A stretch of 10,336 bases of DNA from Acidobacteriaceae bacterium (GCA_030039895.1 JASHUR010000321.1:1-10336); one strand, 5' to 3'; shown: positions 1 to 7,925, counted from the stretch's first letter. Notes: a model not told the origin generated them from the letters alone. Translations and numbers: made by a program.

Positions 1-2673
1 CCCATTCAAGTGGACCACTGCGCCAACTGGAGACTTCACCGCAATCCCCTGCACATTCAGCGCGCTCAGTACAGGATTCATATTCACGTTGGTCAGTGTT
101 AGTTGCGCCTGTGTCGGAAAGTCCCCTTCCAGCTGCGTCTGCGCATTTGCCTCAAGCTGCGCGTCCGAAAAATTTGCGCGCAGATGCGTCATCAGCGTCC
201 GCCCTTGTGTATGGGCCTCGACCTCAATCGTGCCTCTGGCCGCATTGTCCAGGTTTACCTTGGTTATGTGCAGGTTCGCCTGCACATTTGGGGCGCGCAG
301 AGTCCCATTGCCCTGTGCCTCAAACGCCACGTTGCCCGCCAGTGGGTACTGGCCGGACTGTAGCCGCTGGATCCGCGCCAGCTCAAACCCTGACCCTCGC
401 GCATTGAAGTGGTACGCCTCCGTCTGCAGGTTGTACCCGCCGCTTCCGGTAATCTCTCCGCCGTCCTCTACAAAAGCCAGGTTCGCCGCATCCACCTCGC
501 GTCCTGCAAACTCCACGTCTGTGCTCAGGCTCGTATACGGCTCCCCGTAGATGGCTCCGCCTTTGACCGATAGATGCCCGCCGCCATTCAAATCGTCCAG
601 CACGCCGCCCGCATGCACCCGCAGATCCAGCGTCCCTGTTACCGGCAGCTCCTCGCCTGCCGCGGCGGAAAGGTCCTGAATGCTCGCGTCCTGCACGCTC
701 ACATTCGCGCGAATCGCCGACTGCCCGTCAAACTCATAACGCCGTGGCGTGACCGCATGCGCATCCAACTCGCCCGACAAATGAATCTCCGTCGGGCCGT
801 GCTTCATTACCGCCCCAGTCACCGCAATCCGCTTGCTCGAGTACTCCGCATAGCCATCCACCGAATCCAGATGGATCGTGTGCTCCTGCGCAACGCTCGC
901 CATTTCCTGCTCCGCTGTGTTTTCCTGCTTCCGCGGATTCGAATACGTCACGCTCAAATCCGTCGCCGACAGGTGCCCTTTCACATCCGGAGACAAAACG
1001 CTGTTCGTCAGCGTTCCTTCAAAGCTCATCTTGCCGTGCAGCGCCACCGGCAGCGCATTGATGCCTTTCTTGCCGTTGAACTCCACGCCCAGCGTCGTCA
1101 GCGCGCGGTCGAACTCCGCAAGGTTCGCCGTTGTAACCAATACCTGCAGGTTCGAACGCCTCGTAATCGGATACACTCCGAGCGGCCCCGTCACCTGCAC
1201 CCGCGAGTCCGGCGTGCGTACATCAAGGCTGCGGACCAAAACCGTCCCGGTCGGGTTCGAGTACTGGGCATCCACAGTTCCATACATCGGGATCCGCCCC
1301 GCCTTAGGCTTCAGCGGCGGTGTCAGCGTCACCCGGGCCGAGGTCACAAAATTCTCCGGATTGCCCGTCCAGTCCACAGTTACCGGCCCGTCGGCCTGTG
1401 TGGCAAAGCCCAGGTCAGCGTAGCGCGGCGGAGCTACTACCGCCATAACCGAGGCCAGCGATATCCCGTGTATTTGCGCGCGAATCGTCCCCCGCTGCGC
1501 CTCCGTCTTCGTCGCTGCTCCTTGCACACCCGGCAGCCAATGCGTCACGTGCATTTCGCCTTGAACGTAGCCGCCCTGCGCCAGCCACCCGCGCATATCG
1601 CTCAGCGCCAGCTCATCCTGCGTAACGTGCAGCCGTGTGTCCGCATTCACTCCGGTCAGGTGGATCGATCCCGCGTCGTAAGCCGCGTCGCTGATCTGGC
1701 CCTTCCCGTCCACCGTAAAGGCCGTGAGCGTTCCGCTCCCGTGCAGCTCCAGCTCCACTCGTCCCACGCTCAGCCCCGGAACGTCGCTCAGCGCCTCGAC
1801 TTCCGCAAGCTCTACGCTGCCCTTTGCCTGGAACTTCCACGTCGGATTCGCAAAGTTCGTCAATATTCCGCTCAGAGCCAGATTCTGCTTGCCTGTCTGT
1901 ACGGTGAGCGACCGCAGCATCAGCTGGTTCCGCTCCAGATCCACCTCCGCATCCATCACCGAGTGCTCCATCGACGCCTTGCCGCGCTGCAAAGTCAGGT
2001 CTTCAACGTGGACCGTGCCCACATAGAGCTCATGCCCGTGCAGGCGGATCGCCGGCCTGTACTCCAGGTTCATGCCTACCTGCTTTGCCGCGGCGTTGAA
2101 TGGGATGCTCCGCTCATTCAGGATCATTACGCCATCGCGCAACTCGGCCTGGTTGATCTTCAGGTCGAAAATCGTATCGATCCCCGACGTCTGGCTGAGC
2201 TCACGCGTTACCGGATGCGGTTGGTTCGTTGTGCCGTCCGGGTACACAATCAGATGGATCACAGGACGGTCTGCCTCCAGATAATCCAGCCCGATCTCGT
2301 GCCTGAAAAACGATATGACCTTCAGCCGCACATACAGCCGGTCAACGTGCGCATACGGAATCTGTCCCGGCGCTTCCTGCCCATGAATCGTAAGGTTGTC
2401 CGCCGTGAACTCCAGATGCAGCAGGTGCCAGTGGAACGCGCCCAGATCCACGCGCCCCCCCGTCATCCGTTCCAGCTCTGCAACCACCTTGCCCCGCACC
2501 AGATTTTCAAATTGAGCCGTACCCGCATACCACACCGCCGCACCCGCCACGGCAACAACGACCACCACGATTGCCGCCGCAGCCTGCCACAGCGCTCTGC
2601 GGCTTCTCCGCGTAGCTTGGCCCTCCGGAGGAGTGGCGTTGGGTTTGGTTTCGTCGCTCATCGCCTCACTCAT
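1..2673 (-). CDS. tamB: AsmA/TamB-like translocation and assembly protein, N-terminal 891 codons (3' end outside window)
   Basis: The minus-strand frame is open from 2673 to base 1 without a stop, giving at least 891 residues; the C-terminus lies beyond the left edge. The protein begins with a short cytoplasmic segment rich in Arg (RRSRRAL, about residues 22-28), then one hydrophobic anchor at about residues 29-50 (AAAAIVVVVVAVAGAAVWYA). After this come hundreds of residues of alternating short beta-type repeats (for example LHLEFTADNLTIHG, VEDLTLQRGKASMEHS). This is the layout of the AsmA/TamB family, inner-membrane-anchored beta-groove proteins that bridge the periplasm and act in outer-membrane protein or lipid delivery. 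The diagnostic C-terminal TamB (DUF490) domain would lie outside the window, so the name rests on architecture and on the upstream Omp85 gene. The start at 2673 (ATGAGTGA) overlaps the preceding stop by 8 nt; an in-frame ATG at 2661 is an alternative. It is probably cotranscribed and translationally coupled with the two upstream genes. Confidence 0.8.
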   Translation of the reverse strand, partial: MSEAMSDETKPNATPPEGQATRRSRRALWQAAAAIVVVVVAVAGAAVWYAGTAQFENLVRGKVVAELERMTGGRVDLGAFHWHLLHLEFTADNLTIHGQEAPGQIPYAHVDRLYVRLKVISFFRHEIGLDYLEADRPVIHLIVYPDGTTNQPHPVTRELSQTSGIDTIFDLKINQAELRDGVMILNERSIPFNAAAKQVGMNLEYRPAIRLHGHELYVGTVHVEDLTLQRGKASMEHSVMDAEVDLERNQLMLRSLTVQTGKQNLALSGILTNFANPTWKFQAKGSVELAEVEALSDVPGLSVGRVELELHGSGTLTAFTVDGKGQISDAAYDAGSIHLTGVNADTRLHVTQDELALSDMRGWLAQGGYVQGEMHVTHWLPGVQGAATKTEAQRGTIRAQIHGISLASVMAVVAPPRYADLGFATQADGPVTVDWTGNPENFVTSARVTLTPPLKPKAGRIPMYGTVDAQYSNPTGTVLVRSLDVRTPDSRVQVTGPLGVYPITRRSNLQVLVTTANLAEFDRALTTLGVEFNGKKGINALPVALHGKMSFEGTLTNSVLSPDVKGHLSATDLSVTYSNPRKQENTAEQEMASVAQEHTIHLDSVDGYAEYSSKRIAVTGAVMKHGPTEIHLSGELDAHAVTPRRYEFDGQSAIRANVSVQDASIQDLSAAAGEELPVTGTLDLRVHAGGVLDDLNGGGHLSVKGGAIYGEPYTSLSTDVEFAGREVDAANLAFVEDGGEITGSGGYNLQTEAYHFNARGSGFELARIQRLQSGQYPLAGNVAFEAQGNGTLRAPNVQANLHITKVNLDNAARGTIEVEAHTQGRTLMTHLRANFSDAQLEANAQTQLEGDFPTQAQLTLTNVNMNPVLSALNVQGIAVKSPVGAVVHLNG

Positions 2674-3424
2674 CCTCGTCCGTCTTGCTCTCGCCGGGCT
2701 CGTTCATCACAGGCGCATACGCAGGATCGAGAATCCGCACGCTGCCCTCGCTCCGCAGGCTCTTCAGCCAGTCCTGCAGCAGTCCGTTGACCTGCTGCTG
2801 CAGCAGCACTTCCTCAATTCGCGACGACACATCGGCCAGCGGCGGGGCTGCCTCGCTATGCTGCTCAAAGGCCGGGACAACCGTCTTCTTGTAGTAATCC
2901 GCAATACTCTCCTCGGGGATTCGTATGCCGGTCCGGAACCGCAGATCGATGAACCGCAGAATCTTCATCCGCTGCTTCCAGTGCGACTCCACTTCAGCCT
3001 GCGTCAGGTCATTCGCGGTCAGATACGCCTTCCACCCTGCCTCCTTCTCACAGTCGTACTTCGCGCACTGCGGCAAATGCGTCCGCAGGTTCCAGAGCGA
3101 CTTCTGCACCTCCGCATCGGAAATATTCAGGTTCAGTTGTTGTTGCTCTTTCATCTGCTGCAAAATCAACGAGCGATTGATCAGCCGCCGCATCGCATCC
3201 TGAGGCGTGTCCTGCCCCGCATTCAACTGGAACGGCTCCAGAGCGGCGAAGTGCATCTCCTCGTCCACATCGCTCTCCAGCAATACGTCGCCGTTGATCA
3301 CCGCTACCACATGGTCCAGAGTCACAAATTTCCCATCGGTGCTGCTTCCCGCCGTCTTTTGCGCGTGGCTTGCCCCTCCGGCCAGAACCGGCAACAACAG
3401 CGCGTATGCAAGATACCGTCTCAT
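2666..3424 (-). CDS. Periplasmic SurA-like chaperone lacking a parvulin PPIase domain
   Basis: This 252-residue protein has a signal peptide (residues 1-21, hydrophobic LAYALLLPVLAGG, likely cleaved after SHA). The mature start, LDHVVAVINGDVLLESDVDEEM at about 36-57, has the hallmark of SurA/PrsA-type N-terminal domains, followed by the helical core (MRRLINRSLILQQMKEQ, about 78-94). A C-terminal helix (about 200-224, ending QDWLKSLR) resembles the one that closes SurA-type proteins. No parvulin domain of about 90 residues separates these parts, so a holdase or chaperone role is likelier than proline isomerisation. C120 and C125 could form a small disulfide loop in the periplasm. The tail is acidic (ESKTDEDE). 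Its ATG shares one base with the stop of the upstream Omp85 gene (TGATG), and its own stop overlaps the next start by 8 nt. The likely job is escorting outer-membrane clients to the neighbouring Omp85 protein. Domain assignment is confident; clients are unknown. Confidence 0.82.
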   Translation of the reverse strand: MRRYLAYALLLPVLAGGASHAQKTAGSSTDGKFVTLDHVVAVINGDVLLESDVDEEMHFAALEPFQLNAGQDTPQDAMRRLINRSLILQQMKEQQQLNLNISDAEVQKSLWNLRTHLPQCAKYDCEKEAGWKAYLTANDLTQAEVESHWKQRMKILRFIDLRFRTGIRIPEESIADYYKKTVVPAFEQHSEAAPPLADVSSRIEEVLLQQQVNGLLQDWLKSLRSEGSVRILDPAYAPVMNEPGESKTDEDE

Positions 3425-6400
3425 CAGAACGCCTGACCGATGCTGAAGAAGAAGTTGAAGTGCGCCGCCTGGCCCACATAGGGCCCGGTGGGCTCCGAGG
3501 TATACGTAATAATCACCGGATAGATAGGCGGATTAGGCGTAACGCTGAAGTCCAGTCGCACCGGCCCGATCGGCGTGTGATACCGCAGCCCCAGCCCCAC
3601 GTCATCCGTAAAGTAATTGAAGTCGCAGGTGCCCGTCGTGTTTGTGCTCGAAGACCTGGTCACCTTCTCCTGGTCGGTCGCGCTCAGGTCCTTGCATGTA
3701 GCGCTGTGCGGCTGCCGCGTCCGCAAAAAGCTCGGCCATATGTCCGACGAATTATTGAACACGTTGCCCATGTCATGGAACAGCACAAACCCCAGCGTTT
3801 TTCCGAAATAGGGCAGCGTCGGATTCGGGAACCGCAGCTCCGTGCTGTTCACAAATACTCCCGCGCCGCCTACCGGAAAGCCGGTCAGCGAGTCGCGCGG
3901 CCCCGCCGAGTTGATCGAGTACGCGCGCAGCGACTGTGCGCCGCCCGCATACAACCGCTCCGGCAGCGGAATGTATTCGTACTTCGATTCGCCAAACGCC
4001 CGCTCAAATCCGAAACGTGTGTTCCGCGCCACAACAATATGGTCGAAGTGGGTCTTGTAGTAGCTCGAATTGGTCATGTCCAGGCGGTTGAAGTTGGCCT
4101 CGGACGCGAAGATATTGTCCGTAGTAAATTCCTCCACGCTGGTGTATGTTCCCGAGGTCGCATCCAGCGCCGTGGGCCTACGCGTATCGCGAATCCACGT
4201 GATCCCCGGCCCTCCTACGCGCACCGGCTCTGACACCAGCGGAATCTCATTCGGCGCAACCTGCACTGTATTCGGATCCACCTTCACCCGCCGGTATGTG
4301 AACTGGTACAGCATCGTGTTCACCGGGTCCGGCCGCTGCGTAAACCGCACCGTGCCTTCCAGCCGCGACGCCGCGAACGTCGTAACGTCCTGCGCGCTCG
4401 TGTAACCTCCGCTCAGCGAGAAGTTCAGCGTCTTCGAATTGAAAATATGCGGGTAAGAGTACAGCGTGGTGGCCGACTGCTCCAGAGTTCCATACTGCGC
4501 CTGCAACGTAACCGACTGATTGCGCCCCCACAAATTGATCCGCGAAACATTAAACAGCACCAGTGCGCTCGCGCCCGTCTTCCCGTTCGGGCTGCAGCTT
4601 GACCCGTACTTCGCCGGATTGAGTCCCAGCAGGACCAGGCTCGCCGTGTTGGGGCAGTTCGTGGAGGGGTTGCCCGTCTGCGCCTGGAAGCCCACACCGT
4701 AACTCAGGTCCCACCGCTTCGCTTCGCTGAACTGCACCAGCACGTTCTTGCGCGGCACATCGCCGCCCGGGTCCTGCACCGCCGTATTCACCTCGTTAAA
4801 CAGCGTCAGATCGTAGAGCCTGCGCTGCATCTGCAGCAGCTCCGTCTGGTTCAGCGGCTCCCCCGGCTTCATCTGGATAAATGGTTCCACCGTGGACGGA
4901 CGCGTAAAGTGCAGCCCTGAAACCAGCACCTTGTTCACAAAGATCTGGTCGCCTTCCGTCACATGCATGGTTATGTCAATCACGTTCGGGTGTTTGCCCT
5001 CCGGCTGCTGCGTCAGCCCCACCGTTGCATGGTCGAAACCGTGGCTGTAGTAATAGGTCAGGATCGAGTCCCTGTCTCCCTCAATCGTCACAGCCGAATA
5101 CGGCTGGCCCTCCTGCGTGCTCAGCAACCCCTTCAGCGTACTGAGCGGCACCTGCGAATTTCCCTCGATCTGGTACCGCCCTATGCGGTCCTGCACGCCC
5201 TCATCGACCTTATAAGTCACCTCCAGCGCCGGAATCTTGTTCCCCGGCCCCTTCGGAATCTCCTTCACCAGAGGAGTCACCGTCACATGGCTGAAGCCGT
5301 TGCTTTGGTACAGCGCACTGATCGCGTTTCTATCGCTGTCCACCAGCGCTTGGCTGTACATCCCGTGCCGTATAAACAGGTTCGCCGCTTGTACAGAAAG
5401 GCGCGGATCGATCACGTCATTGCTGAAGTAGTGGTTGCCTGTGACCTTCACTGACTTCACCTTGCGCCGTTCGCCCAGATGCACATCAAACGTGATGTCG
5501 GTGCGCGCCGCCGCGCCGGTGCCCTCCGCGCTGCGCGTGTGCTGCACCTTCACGTTGAAGTATCCTTCGCGCTGGAAGTAGTCCCGGATTCGCCGGTTCC
5601 CTTCGTTCAGCAGGTCCTCGTCCACCGTGCCTTCTTCATACACCGGCACCAGCGACTTCACCTTCCCGCGGCTTAGCTTTGCGCCGTCCACGTGAATCTC
5701 AACCTTCGGCCCCTCGCTTGCCTCAAAGGCATAATTCAGCCGGTTCTTCGGAGCCTCAAACTTCTTCGACTCAAGCGCGACATTCGCTTCGAGCCGCTTC
5801 TTCTCTTCGTAATTCTTCCTCAGCTTGCTCAGGGCACGGCTCACCGTGTCCCGCGTGACCTTTGAGCCTTCCCTCAGCTTTCCCTTCTTGCGGAACTCCC
5901 CTACCGTCATGCCCGGGTTGCCCCGCACCTGCACTGCTCCCACTCGCGCCTGCTTGCCCAGGTTCACGATGTACTGGATGTTCACTTGCGAATCTTCGAC
6001 CTGCTTCGTCTGCTTTTCGTCAAAGCTGCTCAGGTAGTAGCCGTTTTCCTCCAGCGTCTCACGCAGCAGATCCCCCGCGCGGTCCATCTTCGCCTTGTCG
6101 TAGCGCGTGCCCGCATTCAACCGGGTCGCCCGCTGTAGTTGGCTCGCCAGCAGGTCGCTGTTCACCCCCTGCACCGTCACCCGCCCTAAAAACAGTTGCG
6201 GTGTGCCGTCAAACCGGATCGTCACCTGGTCGCCGTTTCGCTCCCCCTCGACCGATATCTCTTTGTAGAGCCCTGTCGCATACAGCCGCCGAAGGCTCTC
6301 CCGCACATTCTCCGAGCTCAGCGGATGGTTCGGCTGCAAAGCCAGTTCTCCCGGCAGTGGCTCCAGTCGCGAGCGGTCCACGCCCTTGAACTCCACCGCC

Positions 6401-6648
6401 ACCACCTCCAACCCCTCCCATGCTCGCAGACTGTCCGTCGCCGCCTGCTTCGTCGCAACCGCTGGGCGCTCCGGTGAAAGGTTCTGCGTCGCCTCAACTG
6501 ACGGAACCTGCTGCATCAGTCCGTCCAGCACCGTCGGAACTGGGGCGGTTTCCTGCGCCAGCGCTGCTCCGGGAGCAAGCAGCGCAGAAAGGATGCAGAC
6601 CATCCCAGCTCCCAGCGCTCGCAATACCCCTGATCGCAATAAACCCAA
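3424..6648 (-). CDS. Omp85-family outer-membrane assembly protein (BamA/TamA-like) with about seven POTRA units
   Basis: This 1074-residue protein has a signal peptide (residues 1-31, ending GAALA). I read seven POTRA-like units, each ending in a YF/GF-x-V strand-turn and a final beta strand: about 80-149, 152-231, 234-313, 316-393, 396-485, 486-566 and 569-642. The barrel follows at about 646-1074, with the family block GLRYHTPIGPVRLDFS (1020-1035) and a C-terminal Phe (FFFSIGQAF), as expected of an outer-membrane beta-signal. The loop-6 motif, usually V/I-R-G-F/Y, reads LRAY here (R908 kept, Gly replaced by Ala). Four cysteines lie in the barrel (C665, C685, C985, C1008). E. coli BamA has five POTRA domains and TamA three, so this protein is longer in the periplasm than either. 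BamA versus TamA function cannot be settled; the downstream TamB-like gene favours a TamA-like or shared role. The start is TTG, chosen because AGAGGA lies just upstream and it gives a full signal peptide. TTG at 6639 or ATG at 6603 are alternatives. Confidence 0.9.
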   Translation of the reverse strand: MGLLRSGVLRALGAGMVCILSALLAPGAALAQETAPVPTVLDGLMQQVPSVEATQNLSPERPAVATKQAATDSLRAWEGLEVVAVEFKGVDRSRLEPLPGELALQPNHPLSSENVRESLRRLYATGLYKEISVEGERNGDQVTIRFDGTPQLFLGRVTVQGVNSDLLASQLQRATRLNAGTRYDKAKMDRAGDLLRETLEENGYYLSSFDEKQTKQVEDSQVNIQYIVNLGKQARVGAVQVRGNPGMTVGEFRKKGKLREGSKVTRDTVSRALSKLRKNYEEKKRLEANVALESKKFEAPKNRLNYAFEASEGPKVEIHVDGAKLSRGKVKSLVPVYEEGTVDEDLLNEGNRRIRDYFQREGYFNVKVQHTRSAEGTGAAARTDITFDVHLGERRKVKSVKVTGNHYFSNDVIDPRLSVQAANLFIRHGMYSQALVDSDRNAISALYQSNGFSHVTVTPLVKEIPKGPGNKIPALEVTYKVDEGVQDRIGRYQIEGNSQVPLSTLKGLLSTQEGQPYSAVTIEGDRDSILTYYYSHGFDHATVGLTQQPEGKHPNVIDITMHVTEGDQIFVNKVLVSGLHFTRPSTVEPFIQMKPGEPLNQTELLQMQRRLYDLTLFNEVNTAVQDPGGDVPRKNVLVQFSEAKRWDLSYGVGFQAQTGNPSTNCPNTASLVLLGLNPAKYGSSCSPNGKTGASALVLFNVSRINLWGRNQSVTLQAQYGTLEQSATTLYSYPHIFNSKTLNFSLSGGYTSAQDVTTFAASRLEGTVRFTQRPDPVNTMLYQFTYRRVKVDPNTVQVAPNEIPLVSEPVRVGGPGITWIRDTRRPTALDATSGTYTSVEEFTTDNIFASEANFNRLDMTNSSYYKTHFDHIVVARNTRFGFERAFGESKYEYIPLPERLYAGGAQSLRAYSINSAGPRDSLTGFPVGGAGVFVNSTELRFPNPTLPYFGKTLGFVLFHDMGNVFNNSSDIWPSFLRTRQPHSATCKDLSATDQEKVTRSSSTNTTGTCDFNYFTDDVGLGLRYHTPIGPVRLDFSVTPNPPIYPVIITYTSEPTGPYVGQAAHFNFFFSIGQAF

Positions 6649-6727
6649 ACCGTCCTCTCGCCCCTCTGGTGGCTTTGTGCCTGCATCGCCCCCAAAACAC
6701 GCCCTGCCCGTGCACTTGCCCGCGCCT

Positions 6728-6733
6728 TTTATA
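6728..6733 (-). promoter_or_regulatory. Possible -10 box (TATAAA) for the Omp85 operon, overlapping the plus-strand box
   Basis: Read on the minus strand, the same AT island gives TATAAA. Use of it would place the start near 6721 and give the operon a leader of about 70 nt. The -35 position would fall inside the first codons of the ThiF-like gene and shows no match to TTGACA. It is the only AT-rich candidate in the region, but the evidence is weak. Confidence 0.22.
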
Positions 6734-6735
6734 CT
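6730..6735 (+). promoter_or_regulatory. Putative -10 box (TATACT) of the ThiF-like gene, implying a leaderless transcript
   Basis: TATACT differs from the consensus TATAAT at one base and ends eight bases before the ATG at 6744. Transcription from it would start at about 6742, leaving one or two untranslated bases. No purine-rich ribosome-binding site is present at a normal distance, only AAAGA, which is too close to the ATG. No good -35 hexamer was found 16-18 nt upstream, so the call is tentative. Confidence 0.4.
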
Positions 6736-6743
6736 AAAGATTC

Positions 6744-7817
6744 ATGCCGTCATCTTCCACGTCCGTTCCGGAGCGATACTCACGGCAGTTACTCTTTCCA
6801 GGCATAGGCGAGTCCGGCCAGGAAAGGCTCTCCGCCGCCCACGTCGCCCTCGTCGGCTGCGGAGCCACCGGGGCCGCTGCCGCCGGCCTTCTCGCCCGCG
6901 CCGGCATTGGAACCCTCACCCTCATCGACCGCGACTTCGTCGAAGAAAGCAATCTCCAGCGCCAGGTCCTCTTTGACGAGGCCGACGCCCGTGACGCGCT
7001 CCCCAAAGCCGAGGCAGCCCGCCGTAAAATCGCCCTTTTCAACAGCGATGTTACCGTCCACGCCCATGTAGCCGACCTCACGCCCGGCAATATCCATCAG
7101 CTGCTCGCCGGCGCCGCCATCATCCTCGACGCAACAGACAACTTTGAGACCCGCTACCTCGTCAACGACTACGCCGTTGAGCAGGGCAAGCCCTGGATCT
7201 ACTCCGCCGCCGTTGCCGCCTACGCCGTCTCCATGAACATCATCCCCGGAGAAACCGCCTGCCTGGCCTGCATCTTCCCCGAACCGCCCTCCGGTACGGT
7301 CGAAACCTGCGACACCGCCGGTATCCTCAATACTGCCGTCAACTTCGCCGCCTCCATTGCCGTTACTGAGGCGCTCAAGTTCCTTACCAGCTCGCAGGCC
7401 CGCGCGGGTTCGCAATTGCCGGCCGGGCCGGGTTTGCCCTTAACGATGCGCCGCACCCTGCTCTCCTGCGACCTCTGGAACAACGAGCGGTCTGAGGTCT
7501 CCGCCGCCACACCCGACCCCGCATGCGAAGTCTGCGCCGCGCGCAACTTCCGTCACCTCCGCGGCGAAGGCCGTCCCCACATCACCCTCTGCGGACGCAA
7601 CTCCGTCCAGATCCACGAGCACCACCGCCCGGTCGATCTCGCCGCTCTGGAGGCCCGTCTCCGCCCGCATGGCCAGGTCCGGTTCAACCAGCTTCTGCTT
7701 CGCTTTACGCGTGGCGAACATACCCTCACCGTCTTCGCCGACGGCCGCGCCATTGTGCAGGGAACCACCGACGCGGCCCTTGCGCGCAGCCTCTATGCGC
7801 GGTTCATAGGTTCATGA
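6744..7817 (+). CDS. ThiF/MoeB/HesA-family E1-like adenylyltransferase
   Basis: This cytoplasmic enzyme of 357 residues belongs to the family that activates the C-terminal Gly-Gly of a ubiquitin-like sulfur carrier (ThiS or MoaD) with ATP, for thiazole or molybdopterin synthesis. Visible motifs in order are RYSRQLLFPGIG (11-22, Arg finger), the nucleotide loop GCGATG (38-43), DRDFVEESNLQRQ (62-74), the metal-site segment DATDNFETR (129-137), the first zinc pair CLAC (173-176), the catalytic Cys in CDTAG (C189), and the second zinc pair CEVC (261-264). The residues expected for activity therefore all appear present. A C-terminal extension (about 278-357, beginning ITLCGRNSVQI) follows, of a kind also found on other ThiF-like proteins. 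A Gly/Pro/Ala-rich stretch (about 219-233) interrupts the link between C189 and the second zinc pair. No carrier protein, thiazole or molybdenum-cofactor gene is in the window, so ThiF versus MoeB cannot be decided. The start fits the family N-terminus. Confidence 0.9.
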   Translation: MPSSSTSVPERYSRQLLFPGIGESGQERLSAAHVALVGCGATGAAAAGLLARAGIGTLTLIDRDFVEESNLQRQVLFDEADARDALPKAEAARRKIALFNSDVTVHAHVADLTPGNIHQLLAGAAIILDATDNFETRYLVNDYAVEQGKPWIYSAAVAAYAVSMNIIPGETACLACIFPEPPSGTVETCDTAGILNTAVNFAASIAVTEALKFLTSSQARAGSQLPAGPGLPLTMRRTLLSCDLWNNERSEVSAATPDPACEVCAARNFRHLRGEGRPHITLCGRNSVQIHEHHRPVDLAALEARLRPHGQVRFNQLLLRFTRGEHTLTVFADGRAIVQGTTDAALARSLYARFIGS

Positions 7818-7925
7818 AAAGGCAACCCTTCCATCGTTCCGGGCCATCCATCCTAAAGATTTACCGTAACAGTTTCCCTTTTTTCATTGCCCATGAATCA
7901 AACTTCCCCAACCTCGCATGGCAAT

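Larger units (their letters stand above)
6649..6743. other. Divergent intergenic region between the Omp85 operon and the ThiF-like gene
   Basis: These 95 nt separate two genes read outward and must hold the promoters of both unless they lie inside the neighbours. Most of it is GC-rich and C-rich on the plus strand. The only AT-rich island is at about 6727-6740, directly before the plus-strand ATG. The minus-strand ribosome-binding site of the Omp85 gene (AGAGGA) is at its left end. No hairpin of note was seen. Confidence 0.7.

Noticed and set aside
574..2790. A plus-strand open frame of 738 codons opposite the TamB-like gene.
   Set aside because: It is in codon register with the minus-strand gene and gives an Arg/His/Pro/Gln-rich protein without any domain pattern. 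Such frames arise when the real gene avoids codons that read as stops on the opposite strand. The minus strand has a membrane anchor, beta repeats and operon linkage.
3370..4233. A plus-strand open frame of 287 codons opposite the Omp85 barrel.
   Set aside because: It is an antisense shadow. The minus strand shows barrel strands, loop-6 and a C-terminal Phe, while this translation is Arg-rich with no recognisable motif or ribosome-binding site.
7399..7408. CCCGCGCGGG, a 10-bp palindrome inside the ThiF-like gene, as a regulatory site.
   Set aside because: It lies within a coding stretch of GC-rich Ala/Arg codons where short GC palindromes are expected by chance.
6789..7415. A Gly-rich minus-strand frame of 208 codons opposite the ThiF-like gene.
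   Set aside because: Its glycine and valine runs mirror Ala/Pro-rich codons of the real enzyme on the plus strand, where all E1 motifs are intact.
7800..7815. Tandem GGTTCAT copies at the end of the ThiF-like gene as a repeat or attachment site.
   Set aside because: There are only two copies of 7 bp separated by one base, there is no nearby integrase or tRNA, and they encode the ordinary C-terminus of the protein.
7818..7925. A terminator after the ThiF-like gene, suggested by the T-rich stretch near 7873-7884.
   Set aside because: No stable GC stem directly precedes the T-rich stretch, so an intrinsic terminator is not supported.
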